Origin: Spraguea lophii
Lineage: Eukaryota; Microsporidia; Spragueidae
Length of the DNA stretch: 64,000 nucleotides
Assembly (NCBI GenBank): GCA_001887945.1
Contig: LDOQ01000016.1
Location: 1-64,000, forward strand
Direction of reading: 5' to 3'
A program made the position numbers and the translations under genes. Positions 1 to 9,620 of the stretch are shown here, piece after piece (within the stretch, counting starts at the first letter, position 1; the number at the start of each line of letters is the position of its first letter). The notes under the pieces are model-generated. The model was not told where the DNA came from. It saw nothing but the letters and a program-made list of their open reading frames with translations, and ran no database searches.

Positions 1-1109
1 TCTACACGCTAATGGCGCACTTTAAAAATCCAACTCCACCTCTCTTTACAAAGCTTATGTTAGTGAAGTCGGTTATACGACCTATCCTGACATATGGATC
101 TGAAATCTGGGGCATGTCTACAGACCGTGTAAGACCAGTGCAGCGGGTGTTAAATATGGCATTGCGTGTTGTAGTTGGTGGTGAAAAATCCACCAATGTT
201 AGCCGACTATCTAGAATGCTAGATGTAGAAAGTATAGCTTGTTCTGTAGCAACCAGTAGACTAAGAGCAATCCGTAAATGGGTTGACTCTAGGACTTGGA
301 TTTCCGATTTGATACGCTGCGAAACCCGAAGCCGAAAGGCGACATGAGTAAGCGGAGCGCTTCGGTGGAAACGCCGATATCTGAGCACCGTTCCTAGTAG
401 AAATGAATCCGAAGCAGCTTATCTTAAAGCTCTTTTCGCTGCACATGAATCACGATCTGACCAATCGCTGTATTCACAATGGGCTAGAGAAATGAGGCTG
501 TGTGACAATGATTATTGGTTGGGAATCAGTGAATATCTCCCCAACCAAAGACGAGGAGTTAAGGCATTCAGTCAGATCCTGATTGGGTGTTTTGCTACTG
601 TTCGTAGCCTTGCTTGTAAGCGAGTTCTCCCGACTAGATATTTATCGTATTGTCCGTTCTGCGAAAGTAATGTTTCTGAAGACGTGATGCACATGATCCT
701 TGATTGCTCAGCATGGTTGGCATTGCGTAACAAACATCTGGGTGGCTTATTGGGAGCCACTAGTGATCCACCGTCCGCTCCGGCGACTCTCGGTGGGCTC
801 CGGGTGGGGAGTTAAAAGATAGGTTTGATGGTCAGCGCCCGCTGGCTGCCAGAAGTCCGTCAATGATGGTAGTGGCAACTGTGTCCTACCTAGATGAGAT
901 GATACCGGTCAAGCAGGGAAGGCTTAGTGCTCTACTAGGCAATAACAGCCGAACCTCCTGGAACCGAGGCCCTAGAGGCATGGTCGCTCTAAGTGAGTGG
1001 TAACCTCAGAGGGGAGTTTTTAGAGGGTGCAAGGCCCTCAGTATCCTGACCCCGGGATCCCTGACCCTTATTACCATGGAGTGTAATAGTCGCAAGACCC
1101 TAGTAATAG
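1..1109 (+). mobile_element. LINE fragment 1: C-terminal end of a reverse transcriptase, frameshifted
   Basis: This is the 3' part of a non-LTR retrotransposon, cut by the window edge. The first frame (12-347) reads like the end of a reverse transcriptase, with 'VIRPILTYGSEIWG' and 'RVRPVQRVLNMALR' as in the thumb region of LINE enzymes. A frameshift near 345 moves the reading into the 492-815 frame, which contains a zinc-finger-like CPFC-x8-9-H-x4-C motif typical of LINE C-termini. A second shift near 810 continues to a stop at 1001-1003. Bases 1004-1109 look like 3' untranslated sequence. GC content is far above the surrounding DNA, so the copy is fairly recent, yet it is inactive because of the two shifts. 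The exact LINE clade is not clear from this piece. Confidence 0.8.
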
Positions 1110-1935
1110 GTGGGTGAAAGGTTTTCTCCTCCTCTGGTGGAAAACAAAAAAAAATGGCTAAAAAGGTTTGGGCATGCAGTGCTTGAATCTCGTGTTCCTG
1201 ATCATAAGAAAGTGGAGCTAATCGCAGACGTGATCAGAAACAGAGAGGTCTCTCGGGATAGGTCTGTCATAGGGAGGATCAGAGATGGTGGTAATATACG
1301 TCTGATCCCACCCAAGCTGTTAGCAGCCAAGAACCACCTCTATAGTGGAGGATGGCTTTGATACGTTTACGTATTGGAACATTTTATCTCTCTTATAGAA
1401 TGGCTGTGTCAGGAAGGATTGACAGTATATATAGACAGTCCTGTCCCTTCTGCGGTGGCGGAAGAGAGACGATGTTTCATCTCTTGTGGGTATGTCCTAG
1501 ATGGGCTTTACAAAGAGAAGAAGCATTTAGTTGGATAAGGTCAGAGGACAATATTGTTCTTCGAGCCTTATCTGCTAGCATTTTAAATCCACCAGAAGAC
1601 AATCCAAGTCTTCTGGGGGTACTCTTAGGGGGAGAGTGGGAAGCTGCTGGTCCGCAGCAATTAAAGGTAATTGTGGCTACGGCCACTTACCTAAAGTCCG
1701 TAATAAATTTAAGAAATAGTGTGTTAAATGAATATATAGAAAGCCACAGTAATCCTGATAATCAAAGTGGCCAGGGAACCAATTAGTATATATGTAAAAC
1801 ATTATTTCGTAATATGTTATGTACCTCCAAGAACCAAAGGTCCCAGACCGTGGTGGGCCGCAACCGGCTAGGAGAAGATTTGTTGTGATCCTCCCCAGAG
1901 AAGCTGATATATCAGATTGGGAGTTGAGTTGAAGA
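1110..1935 (+). mobile_element. LINE fragment 2: zinc-finger C-terminus and 3' tail of a related element
   Basis: This is a second, 5'-truncated LINE end directly after the first. Frame 1110-1361 and frame 1352-1786 overlap and join by one frameshift near 1352. The second carries CPFCGGGRETMFHLLWVC, a C2HC motif equivalent to the one in fragment 1, and ends with a stretch ('VIVATATYLKSVINLRN') that aligns with 'MVVATVSYLDEM' of fragment 1. The two are therefore diverged members of one family placed head to tail. Bases 1787-1935 are the 3' untranslated tail. Part of it (1829-1880) is shared with the SINE family elsewhere in this window. No RT active site (YxDD box) is present. Confidence 0.75.
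1829..1880 (+). repeat. LINE 3' tail segment shared with the SINE 3' end
   Basis: This stretch contains 'GAACCAAAGGTCCCAGACC' and 'GGGCCGCAACCGGCTAGGA'. The SINE copies end in closely similar sequence ('GAACCGAAGGCCACAGACC', 'AGGCCGCAACCGGCCAGGA' at about 9419-9462 and 30796-30840). By eye roughly four bases in five agree over about 50 bases. In known LINE/SINE pairs the shared 3' tail is what the LINE reverse transcriptase recognises. That role is inferred here. Confidence 0.75.
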
Positions 1936-2007
1936 GCGGGAAAGGTATATAATAGTTAAAATATAGTAAAAAAGTATCATAATTAAAATTTTCTTATTAA
2001 AAAAAAA

Positions 2008-2085
2008 AGATACTGGTGTACTGCCAGACAAGTGGAACACTGCAGTGATTATTCCTGTCCCTAAGAAAGGTGATCTCATGGGTAA
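2008..2085 (+). mobile_element. Short reverse transcriptase snippet (fingers region)
   Basis: About 26 codons read 'LPDKWNTAVIIPVPKKGD', the classic segment of LINE reverse transcriptases that precedes the 'NYRPISL' motif. The following residues do not continue the RT domain but run into a Lys/Glu-rich frame. The snippet is therefore fused to another LINE piece by rearrangement or nested insertion. It follows an A-rich run at about 1998-2008, which could be the poly(A) end of fragment 2. Confidence 0.65.
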
Positions 2086-3464
2086 TTTTAATTTTTTTGA
2101 GGAGCAACAAAGCTCAAAAAAAATAGGGATAGAAGAAGTGATCCTTCCCCCCAATATCGTCACTCCGAGGGGGAAGAAGAAAGAAAGACAAAAAAACAAT
2201 CCAGAGCTCTGGCCAAGACCACATGAGCCATCTCTGGAAATAGAAGAAAAAAAGAAGAAAAAAAATAAAAACAAGAGCAGGAAAGAGAGGGAAGCACTCT
2301 TTAAAGGTGTCTTCCCTCTAGAAGAAGAAGGAACCAACAAGATTTTTGGCAGTAATACTGACAAAAAGCTGTCAAAAATCTTGAAAGAAAAAAAAATAAA
2401 AAAAATACAAACAAGACAAATAAAAGAAAGAACCTTGAAAGTGGCCAAAAGGCTAACCAAGGGTTAGAGACGCCTGGGGAATGTGTACCTAGTCCCTTTA
2501 GCAAGGACCAAGGGGCTAAGATGGAAAGAGCCTCCTCTTCCATCGACATGTTGATCCAAAATGGCCAGTCAGTGGCCTCTACCTGCACCAAGGTGGAAGG
2601 AGAAGAAACTAACATAAAAAAGAGAAGAAGAATAGAGGAAGGTAATACCCAGTCTTCCTCTATTCTTAGAGAAGAAAAAAATATAAAAAAAGAAAAAAAC
2701 AAGACACTAATACTATTGGAGAAAATAGTAATAAAAACTCCATTAGTATTAGTGAAAAAGAAAAAACTAAAGGGAAAAATACTAATAAAAATCCCTTTAG
2801 TAAGTTAAATATGTTAAAAAATGATGTTGTGTCTACTGCAGTGATTACTAACAAAAGCTGCAGTGGAAGTGGTGCAGGAGAGAGCACTATGGACTGTGAG
2901 AGTACCCAATCACTAATTGCTAAGATTGGGTTGCTTGAGCAGGAAATAGCTTTGCTCAAAGAGGCCATTGCGAATAAGCAAAGGCCACCAGTGGTTGGGT
3001 GTCCCCAATATCATCCTAAAAAAAATACGGGTAATTGGAGAACCGGTGGAGTAGGAGAGTCATCTCTGAAGATCCGAAGTAACCAGTTATCTGGACTAGT
3101 GGCTCTCCCTGGCACAAAGAGCCCCCAAGGCAAGACCAAACTTGGTCTTCCTAAGGCAGCCCGTGGGCCCAGCGAAGTACCACGTAAGGCCAACCAGTCA
3201 AGTGGACGAGGCTCTGAAAAGAGAAACATGAAAAAGACTAAGCTGGCACTAGTGGGAAGTATCCCACCCAAGCGGACTTCTGCAAAGAAGAAAGCTATCT
3301 CACAAAAACTCTCAAGGGAGCAATGTGAGAAGGTGGTAAGCGGACATACTCCGTATAACTTAAACAAGATCCAACTTGTTTATTTTAGAGGAGTGGCACG
3401 AAACAGACCCGGGAGAATTAGAAATACGAGTAAAAATGCGAAATCTTACCACGACTTAATATGA
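2086..3464 (+). pseudogene. Broken LINE ORF1-like region, Lys/Glu-rich, three frames
   Basis: Coding continues through three consecutive frames (to 2467, 2521-2808, 2811-3464), so at least two frameshifts separate it from any intact protein. The first two parts are very rich in Lys and Glu. The last part has a basic Ser/Pro-rich linker and ends in 'YNLNKIQLVYFRGVARN' followed by 'RPGRIR', resembling the C-terminal part of ORF1 proteins of some LINEs. I infer that this is the 5' half of an element of the same family. It stops at 3464 where AT-rich DNA begins. I recognise no enzymatic domain in it. Confidence 0.5.
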
Positions 3465-3548
3465 TCGAAGAAATCGTAGAATAAATGACAAATAGAGGAA
3501 TTTTTATAAATTTATTCATTTTATAAATGGTTTTGTTCCATTTTTTCC

Positions 3549-3567
3549 GGGTTAGGTTAGGTTAGGG
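3549..3567 (+). repeat. Interstitial telomere-like TTAGG repeat (three units)
   Basis: The sequence GGGTTAGGTTAGGTTAGGG holds three perfect TTAGG units. It lies between the end of the LINE patchwork and the start of a Merlin transposase relic. Three units are too few to be a chromosome end; it may mark an old repair or insertion junction. Confidence 0.6.
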
Positions 3568-3579
3568 AGTATTTTATGT

Positions 3580-3888
3580 AGTGATGGATATCCTTCATAT
3601 TCAGCAGTTGCTACAAATTTATGTCTGGGCCATAGGGTTGTTAACCATAGTCGTGGGTTTGTAAACGATGATGGTGATCATACAAACACAATAGAAAGTT
3701 TCTGGTCCTATTTAAAATCGTCAATGAGAAAAGAAAACAGAGTAATGAGACAAAATATTGACCTTTGGATTAGTGAGTATACGTTTAAACGAAGATTTAT
3801 TACTGGATCCACAATTGACGAATTCAATAATATGTTTATTGAAATATTAAAATTGGTGGTTTATATTTTTTTATTAATTTATTGCTAA
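3580..3888 (+). pseudogene. Merlin/ISXO2-like transposase, C-terminal relic
   Basis: An uninterrupted frame of 102 codons without a start methionine reads 'DGYPSYSAVATN', 'HRVVNHSRGFVN', 'HTNTIESFWSYLKSSMR' and 'WISEYTFKRRF'. These are the second aspartate region, the conserved HxxVNHSxxFV block and the TNTIESxWS block (catalytic glutamate) of the DDE_Tnp_IS1595 (ISXO2-like) family, known in eukaryotes as Merlin. The N-terminal half with the first aspartate is missing. The frame is clean, so truncation is fairly recent. Two small hairpins follow the stop. Confidence 0.85.
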
Positions 3889-3897
3889 TTTTTTTCT

Positions 3898-3916
3898 CCA
3901 AGGGGACTCCCCTTGG
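3898..3916. repeat. Perfect GC-rich hairpin after the Merlin relic
   Basis: CCAAGGGG and CCCCTTGG form an 8-bp perfect stem with a 3-base loop, ten bases after the stop codon of the Merlin frame. It may be part of the transposon's end or a transcript 3'-end hairpin; the sequence does not decide. Confidence 0.5.
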
Positions 3917-3970
3917 TGGTAGATATCTTATTGTAGAAGTCTCGGATACTTAAAAAAAATGTTTCTTTGA

Positions 3971-4007
3971 AGTATTTAGATTTAGAAACAAAGAAAGTCT
4001 AAATACT
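3971..4007. repeat. Inverted repeat with 10-bp arms
   Basis: AGTATTTAGA (3971-3980) and TCTAAATACT (3998-4007) are perfect complements around a 17-base A-rich loop. It lies just past the GC-rich hairpin and may belong to the same transposon end. Confidence 0.4.
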
Positions 4008-4140
4008 CTAACCTAAATTAAATAATAAAATGAAATACACAACATTAAACATTATATAACTTTTTTTAAAAAAAATAATATTTTCAGTTTCTGACAAAAA
4101 CAAATATATAAATAAATTCTTTTTTTATATTCTAAAGTAA

Positions 4141-4300
4141 TTCTTTTTAGAATGGAGACCCCAAAGTACAGTCTTCTCTGAATCAGCGCTAGAATTTCTT
4201 CAGCATTCGGCTATAAAGCCTTGCTATCACTTCAGCAAGGATACCACGCTCGTACGTCTGTGGATAACACAGTACCGGTAAAGGGAGAGACTAGTAAAGT
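4141..4300. other. GC-richer island of unknown origin
   Basis: About 160 bases stand out from the AT-rich flanks by normal base composition (for example 'GCTATCACTTCAGCAAGG' and 'CGCTCGTACGTCTG'). I found no convincing protein frame and no match to the SINE or LINE pieces in this window. It is probably a fragment of another mobile element, perhaps an untranslated region. Confidence 0.4.
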
Positions 4301-4879
4301 CTTAAATAATTATTATATAATATAAAGATAGACGACCAATAAACTATAAATATATTACAGTGAATACCAAAGAGGAAAGACAGAGAAATTTTATTATATA
4401 ATAATAATAAATTATACGAGTTAAGTAATTAATCCAACGAATACATTAGCAAAATGTAAGATAACATAATTATAGTCATAATTTATATAGACCATAATAG
4501 ACCTCGAGAAAAAAATTATTCAGTATTAATAAAAACATGGGGTTGTCAGAATTTTTTTATTTTATAGTTGTTTGGAGGGAACTTTTGGAGGGAAAAAATA
4601 AATAAATAGAATTTGAATTTTTATTTATTTTTTAAAAAAAAATTTATTTATAAAAATCATTTGATTTATTGTTTCTTTAATATAATACATAAAATTATTT
4701 TTTGAAAAATAGAATCAAAAACATTAATTTGAAATTTTTTCTTTATTTTTATAAATTATGTATGCTTATACATTTTATAACATATAAAATGAAATGATAA
4801 TAAAATAAACAATCATATCTTAAGAATGATTTTTACAATATTTTCTTTCTTTTTTATCTTCTAATACGATCTCATCATT

Positions 4880-5400
4880 ATTTCTTTCTTAAATTTTTAA
4901 CGATGTTGGCTTTATTCCTGTGTAATATATTTTATTATAATTATTATTAATCTGTTTGAATATTACTCATATGAGTCATATTTTCTTTGAATAAACGTAT
5001 TTTTTCTTAATTATTCATTATTCCTGTGTAATTTATAAAGATATTACATTTAACTTATTTATTATCTGATATCATCCCTTCGGGTATTATATCACTTATT
5101 ATATATTTTCTAATCTTCAATTATAATGCTGCTTGTTTATTTTCAATTAGAATTCTATCTATTCTTTTTGGAAAATAATCCAATAATAGCAATGTATATT
5201 TGTGTTCATTTTTATCTCTAATAAATATATAACCAGTTATTAAAGAAACTTATCTATATAAATAAGTTTAGACTTGTTAAAATTCTTTATATTGTATATT
5301 TTACAGGTCTTGTATTTTTTTATTACACTTTTACAATTTTATTGTATCTGGCAAATATATTGATCTTTGATCGAAAATATATAATCTTTTCCCATCCATA
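4880..5400 (-). pseudogene. Probable Ty3/gypsy-type integrase relic
   Basis: On the minus strand, pieces in shifting frames read 'IKKYKTCKIYN' (remnant of an HHCC zinc region), 'ITGYIFIRDKNEHKYTLLLLDYF' in part, and 'IPEGMISDNK', which resembles the second aspartate segment (SDNG) of retroviral-type integrases. Many stops and shifts interrupt it. It is much more decayed than the integrase relic near 21 kb, and the call rests on the order of these blocks. No long terminal repeats were seen. Confidence 0.4.
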
Positions 5401-8400
5401 CCCTAACTCTATATTTACTGTCATGGTTATTCATTTCCTTTTTTTCCCTTGAATCATCAAAAGAGTTTTGTCATTTTTATTTCAATTTGTTTTCGCGTTT
5501 TATAAAAGACTCGCTTATTCTATTATTTCCTACCATTTTTATTATTCATTTTATATTACGTTTTAACATACCACTGCCTAACATACATTTTCCTATTATA
5601 TATTTAATGAATAAATTTAATTCCTTGATTTGTTTAATCTATTTAATAGTTTATTTAATTTGAATTAAAGATCAATTTGTTTCCAATTATTAAATATATT
5701 TTTTATCTCTTAATTCATGTTTTAAACACACTTAAGTATTTTTTGGTTACAGAATATCTGACATTGGTAGAGATAAATCCTTCAAAATTTTATTGAATAG
5801 ATATACATCACCTTTTATGTTTTTTTGTAATAATAACATTTAAGTCACATTATTACATAAATTTATTCTTAATCTAAGTATTTTTTAAAATCGGTCGATT
5901 TTAATTGCTAGTTTATTTAAGGTATTAGTTCATCTCATTCAAATCAATCCTTGTCCCTTTTGCATAATTCCATATATTTGATTTTTATGTCTTCTATCTG
6001 ATCAATTGTTATTTTCAAAATTTGCATAAATATTCATATAATCAAGTAATATCTAAAAATTATCTTCTTCACTTTATAAACTCTGATTTTAGAAACTTAA
6101 ATGTTTCATTTTCTGAATTTACACGAGATTTATATTTTTTCTTTGTTAATTATTACCTCAATAACTTTACTTCTTGTCGATATTGTATTTCCGATTTGTT
6201 TATTATATATTTGTCATCTTTAAATTTATTCAATACGTTACTCATAAGATAATAAGTTTTTTTTATGTTACTTAAATATAATATAATATTGCTAATATAT
6301 ATTTATATTCTTTATCCCTTTTAAATTCATACGAAATAACATGGTTTATTCTTTGTATTGTCAGGAATAAGGCTTCAACCCATAATATTATTTTCTATTT
6401 GTACGTTACATCCTTTATATTAAACTTATTATTCTTTTAGATCAAGTCATTAAAATAATCTTATTAATAAACATTTCTTATCATATCATTCATAAAAGGG
6501 TACTTGATGTTAATTCTTTCTACAATGAAGCTTACGCCATAAGATTATGTACAAACCAGATCCTATTTTGTGTTTTTATAGTATATTAATAGAGTTTAAT
6601 CGATTTGATCCAATTTCTTAATTACATTTTTTTATTCAAATTCATTAAATACATTCTTATGTTCCATTGAATTCTGCGATATTATTTACCATTTTCTAAT
6701 TATGTTAGTTCCTTTATTTTTTATTACAAAATCTACTTTCTTTTTCATTTTAAATACATTGCCATGTCCTTTTTTTAATTTATTATTATCATTGCAAATT
6801 TATATCTTTTTCTTTGACTTTCTATATGCAGTCTTTGATGATCTTTCGATTAACTTCGTATATATATTTTTAATATTAATCGGTTAATATTGTTGTTTTG
6901 AAGTAAAACTTTTTTATTTTCAATATGGTGTTGTCTCTCATATCTGAAATATATAATATCATCTCAGTTAAATTTGTAAGGTTTTAAAAAATAATTGTAT
7001 GAAACATTATTTTTTATTTAAAGTCTATCTATGGATTAGAATATAATATATGTTTCTTTTTAAAATAGTAAAAATTTTTATTCTTGGTTTTAACAAATAA
7101 TTAGTGTATATAATCACGGTTTAACATTTTCAAAAAAGAAGACATGGATATTATAATAGTAAATTAATGGTCCGCTAATACATTTTTATTAAATCATTTC
7201 CCATTTCTTATTCCATCATAATTTCATTCTTAACATAAAATATTTTTTATTATTTATTTTATTTATAAACATCTCTTTTCTACTTTTTTGTGAAATCTAA
7301 AATATGTTTTGAAAATCATTCTTATTCTTTATATTTGGAGTTATAAAGAATTATAACTTTGTTGTTATAGAAGAAAAATTAAAAATATACTTTATCTTCA
7401 TTGTTTATGAAAAATAAAGCTGGAAGTGAAGAAGCAATGATGCATATGCATATGAAATAAAAAGTAAAGATAAAAAATACAAGGTATAATAATTAAGAAT
7501 GTTAAACAAACTCGAAAAAATAAATATATATAATGAAAATAATAGGAAAACACCGTATTTGATATAATTAAAAAGAAGTAAAAATATTAAGGATATATTC
7601 AGGTTGTGAACAATGTTTATTTCTTAAGTGAAAATAATGTTTATGAACATTAAAATGTTAACCATGCACAAAACGTCATTGATCTAATAACAGAAGGTTG
7701 TATTAGTATTATTTTAAAGAGTATCTTCAGTACTTAAAGTGTTCATTTCCTGGAAGTATGAACAAAGAAATTCAGAAGATATTTACACACATAGGTATTA
7801 AATAAAAAAGAAGAATTGGTAAGGTTATTAAACATTTTAACATTTTCAAAAGGATCCCATATTATGTTCTTTATTAAAATCCTTTCTCCTGTGATTTTTA
7901 ACTTATTTATGAATAATGATATGTAATCTATCACCAGTTTTATTCATTTTTCTTGTTAACTTATAATATTTTGTTTATATTTTGGGAAGATAGTAACATT
8001 ATCGACAATCGGTCTATTTATTATATCCGCGGTTGTTTTTCTGTCTATCTCTAATGTATTTTTGTTCCATCTTTCATATTTGAATAGATATTTATTGTTT
8101 TGTAATCCAAATATAAAATTTACGATTATGCGAAAAGTCTTTCTAATAAATGTTAGGTTTTTTGCAATAATGATTTTACTTTCGTTACAATTTTTATTTT
8201 TCCATCGCGAATTGTTTTATGGTTTTCTATAAATTTATTAATATAAATAAAACTATAAAATAATATATTATTTTTAGTGTTAATGTACAAGATTGATCCT
8301 AAATCCAGGCCAATCATAAACAATATTAATTTTTTAAATTACAAGAACATATGATTTATACTATAATTTAGAAATTTAAAAGTTCATGAACATTCTTTAA

Positions 8401-8699
8401 AGCATTTATCAATTCATTTATTGATATTTTTTATTATAGTTTGCAATTTAAATGACTTTGTAACTTTTTCTTATTATTTGGTTGGGTTATTTAATGATAT
8501 CTGACTTGTATTATTTGCTAGTAATATTAAAAAGGGATATAAAAAAGTAGACTAACATTGGAAGTTTTAAGGCATTTGAAAAAATAAGATAAATTGGAAA
8601 ATAAGTAGAGAAATATGCTATAATGTTTTTTGTTTTGTTTTTAAATCAATATACTTCATGGAAATTAAAAATTTTTAAGAAAAGGTATATTTTAATATA
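5401..8699. other. AT-rich DNA without a supported gene
   Basis: Very AT-rich sequence. Reading frames up to about 76 codons occur but show only compositional Phe/Tyr/Ile/Asn bias, no motif, no start-site C-rich signal and no neighbour to pair with. Some of it is probably the eroded rest of the retrotransposon whose integrase lies at 4880-5400, but I could not identify a reverse transcriptase or protease. Confidence 0.5.
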
Positions 8700-8993
8700 C
8701 TCTGTTATGGATTTCCTGTTTTGAACGTTGCTTCTTAGGCTATTCTTTAAACAAAGACCATGTTGATTCAATCTCTTATGTGTTAATATCACTGTTTTCT
8801 GAATCGACGAAAATTTTTTTGTGATTTATTATAAAATACTCGTATTTATCTTTATTGATATTATTATACCCCCATTAACCATCTGTTACTATTTTATTAC
8901 CATCGTTTATGTGGTTTTCTATAATTTTATTAAGTTCTGTTAAATTTTTTATTCGGTTAACTTTAAAAAATGTATCTGAACTTTCCCTATTTT

Positions 8994-9007
8994 ATCATTT
9001 ATAAATT
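8994..9007. repeat. Target-site duplication, left copy (SINE A)
   Basis: ATCATTTATAAATT directly precedes the SINE and is repeated exactly at 9498-9511, directly after its A-rich tail. Confidence 0.92.
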
Positions 9008-9497
9008 GTCCCGCCTGGCCCAGTGGTCGTGGGGTGGTAACCAAACCCCAAGCCTGGCGGGTTCGAATCCCTCATCCAGAAAAATTTTCAAAACAAAAAA
9101 ACAATAATAATAAACGGAGAAGAGAAGAAAAAGGTTGTTGAGTGGGTGAGGTTTCGATAGCGCAGCATAGCTGTGCCTTGTATGACGGCCCCGCTATTAG
9201 ATTAAAGTAGTGTTTAGCTGATGTAGTTGCAATCCCTGTATTGATTAGTGACTCGGCCAATACTATGCAACGAAAGAGGCTGGGAATTCCTTAAGAGCTG
9301 GAAGTGGGGGCGGCGACGCGCACCAGACGCAAAATCCTAACACTCTGGAGCATAAGGTAAGATGAGATTAATGCATATCTGTAGCGAAACCAGTTAGTAC
9401 AAGTTTAAATTCGCTCGAGGAACCGAAGGCCACAGACCATGGTAGGCCGCAACCGGCCAGGAAGCTTTGATAAATAAAAGTTTCATTCGTAAAAAAA
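9008..9497 (+). mobile_element. tRNA-derived SINE, copy A (full length, recent)
   Basis: This 490-bp element begins GTCCCGCC, has a tRNA-like head with A and B boxes, a body of about 350 bases without a coding frame on the plus strand, a 3' segment similar to the LINE tail (about 9419-9462) and a terminal A run. It is flanked by a perfect 14-bp duplication. It sits inside a Merlin transposase relic, so it arrived later. Copy B at 30382-30876 is nearly identical. The structure is that of a retroposed RNA polymerase III transcript. The antisense frame across 9072-9260 is only a by-product of its higher GC content. Confidence 0.92.
9016..9070 (+). promoter_or_regulatory. Internal RNA polymerase III promoter (A and B boxes) of SINE A
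   Basis: TGGCCCAGTGG (9016-9026) fits the A-box consensus TRGYNNARNGG at every position, and GGTTCGAATCC (9060-9070) fits the B-box consensus GGTTCGANNCC at every position. Spacing is as in tRNA genes. The 3' acceptor half needed for a real tRNA is absent. Confidence 0.88.
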
Positions 9498-9511
9498 ATC
9501 ATTTATAAATT
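9498..9511. repeat. Target-site duplication, right copy (SINE A)
   Basis: ATCATTTATAAATT, identical to 8994-9007, immediately after the terminal A run of SINE A. Confidence 0.92.
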
Positions 9512-9620
9512 ATATATTTTTTAGAACTCTACTTCTATTGGATTTCCTTTTGAAATACATGATTCATTTGTTTTTACCTAAATCTCATCATCTTTAATTT
9601 TCTTATTATATCTACATTAA

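Larger units (their letters stand above)
8700..9620 (-). pseudogene. Merlin/ISXO2-like transposase relic split by a SINE
   Basis: On the minus strand, upstream of the SINE (about 9520-9620), a piece reads 'KTNESCISKG', equivalent to the first catalytic block (EIDESxISKRKYN). Downstream of the SINE (8990 to 8700) pieces in shifting frames read 'NLTELNKIIENHINDGNKIV', 'WGYNNINKDKYEYFIINHKK' and 'EIESTWSLFK', which match the second aspartate region, the VNHSKNF block and the IESxW block of the family. Frameshifts and stops are frequent, so the copy was dead or dying before or after the SINE landed in it. Confidence 0.75.

Noticed and set aside
1..3464. Host or contaminant DNA, because of the high GC of the LINE region
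   Set aside because: The LINE tail is shared with SINE copies scattered through the AT-rich part, so the elements belong to this genome, although a local misassembly is not excluded.
3549..3567. A chromosome end marked by TTAGG
   Set aside because: Only three units are present and sequence continues for 60 kb beyond and 3.5 kb before it, so at most it is an interstitial trace.
6022..6887. Phe/Tyr/Leu-rich frames in the 5-8 kb gap
   Set aside because: Length and composition are as expected for AT-rich noncoding DNA. No conserved block or upstream C-rich motif was found.
9008..9075. A tRNA gene with clear A and B boxes (also at 29557 and 30382)
   Set aside because: The 5' acceptor strand has no complementary 3' strand after the B box, the anticodon loop is oversized, and the sequence continues into the repeated SINE body. 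It is a SINE head, not a tRNA gene.
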